Source: REEB95 sp963762425
Lineage (GTDB): Bacteria; Pseudomonadota; Alphaproteobacteria; ATCC43930; CGMCC-115725
DNA: 64,000 bases
Assembly (NCBI GenBank): GCA_963762425.1
Contig: CAVXKY010000010.1
Coordinates: forward strand, 1-64,000
Direction: 5' to 3'
Part shown: one piece after another, positions 63,642 through 64,000 of the stretch
Layout: every line of letters starts with the position of its first letter
Numbering within the stretch: position 1 is the first letter of the stretch
Position numbers and translations under genes: made by a program
Notes under the pieces: model-generated
The model's input: only the letters and a program-made list of their open reading frames with translations
Told to the model about the DNA's origin: nothing
Database searches by the model: none

Positions 63642-63806
63642 GCGATTTATCCCCCTTGCGGCCGCCCGCTCGCGGCTTCCCCGTAACCGGCCCGCCACCG
63701 GCGGCCCGGGCGGCATGTTATTTCACGGGAAGGCGATGCCCGGCAATGGCAGCGTAGGGCGGGGGCGGAACTACGCGGCCGCTTTCCCCGCGCCTTTCCG
63801 GGGCAT

Positions 63807-63825
63807 GATCAGAATCGTTCTCATT
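63807..63825. promoter_or_regulatory. Fur-box-like sequence between amt and rhomboid
   Basis: GATCAGAATCGTTCTCATT. Its reverse complement, AATGAGAACGATTCTGATC, matches 16 of 19 positions of the common inverted Fur site AATGAGAATNATTCTCATT. It lies 166 bases before amt. Alphaproteobacterial Fur/Mur sites are often different, so this is tentative. Confidence 0.3.
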
Positions 63826-63850
63826 CGGCAACCGGGCGTCCCGCCACGGG

Positions 63851-64000
63851 TCAGCCTTGGTCCCACGGTCCGGTGAGCCGGCGCGGCTGCTCGAACAGGC
63901 GCGCGGTGGCCGCGCCGAAAATGACGCCGCCGATATGCGCCATGTAGGCGACGCCGCCCGATTCGACGCCGGCGATGACGCCGAAACTCACCAGCTGGGC
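63851..64000 (-). CDS. Rhomboid-family intramembrane serine protease, C-terminal end
   Basis: The last 49 residues of a leftward gene whose start is off the right edge: GGVAYMAHIGGVIFGAATAR, in which AHxGG carries the catalytic histidine of rhomboids, then LFEQPRRLTGPWDQG. The serine helix (GxSG) is outside the window. It cleaves membrane proteins within the bilayer. Confidence 0.85.
   Translation of the reverse strand, partial: AQLVSFGVIAGVESGGVAYMAHIGGVIFGAATARLFEQPRRLTGPWDQG

Overview
The window is about two-thirds G+C and reads as a chromosomal segment of an alphaproteobacterium, probably near Rhodospirillales, most likely uncultured. The clues are a hemC-hemD-mitofilin(Mic60)-hemY block, a pckA/ChvI-ChvG/HprK-RapZ-PTS block, and a DivL-like kinase followed by tsaE-amgK-murU-addB-addA-trxA. 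A CtrA-type box stands in front of a Flp pilin gene. There is no phage, transposase, integrase or CRISPR array.

Layout. 0-4 kb: partial tRNA-Thr and the leftward heme genes hemC-hemD-mic60-hemY. 4.2-10 kb: tsaD, two PEBP-type secreted proteins around a GlcG/HbpS-like protein (the first PEBP gene lies between 125-130 bp direct repeats), gpsA, a glutamine amidotransferase and a sirtuin. 10-15 kb: a MetE-like methyltransferase and indolepyruvate:ferredoxin oxidoreductase iorA-iorB. 15-22 kb: transglutaminase, NHL beta-propeller, MFS transporter and Gfo/Idh dehydrogenase, then a B12-binding radical SAM gene behind a near-perfect sigma-54 promoter and an attenuator-like leader, then tRNA-Arg(CCG). 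22-30 kb: ABC and TAXI-TRAP binding proteins without membrane partners, two YXWGXW-repeat envelope proteins, a BON lipoprotein, a LuxR-type regulator, small membrane proteins and a Crp/Fnr regulator. Two perfect FNR/FixK boxes and a shared TGTC-N8-GACA palindrome link this region. 30-35 kb: lipase, ABC ATPase, zinc-finger protein and polA. 35-40 kb: small membrane proteins, Flp pilin, FAD monooxygenase, SGNH esterase and pckA. 40-48 kb: flavin-binding protein, MFS, chvI-chvG, and hprK-rapZ-manX-ptsH-ptsI with overlapping genes. 48-60.8 kb: divL-like kinase, ferredoxin-NADP reductase, tsaE, amgK, murU, addB, addA, trxA. 61-64 kb: cupin protein, amt and the end of a rhomboid protease.

The genes fit a facultative, envelope-stress-responsive lifestyle. 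ChvG/ChvI, HprK and the sugar-less PTS probably tie carbon and nitrogen status to pckA. DivL and the CtrA box point to the alphaproteobacterial cell-cycle circuit controlling pili. FNR boxes point to oxygen control of an envelope/stress set.

Quality warning: single-base indels break otherwise conserved genes. They are sparse before 55 kb (iorB, polA, divL, ferredoxin reductase, amgK) and then occur about every 50-200 bases from about 55.2 to 63.6 kb (addB, addA, trxA, cupin, amt). I read these as assembly errors, not gene death, and give such genes as full-length spans.
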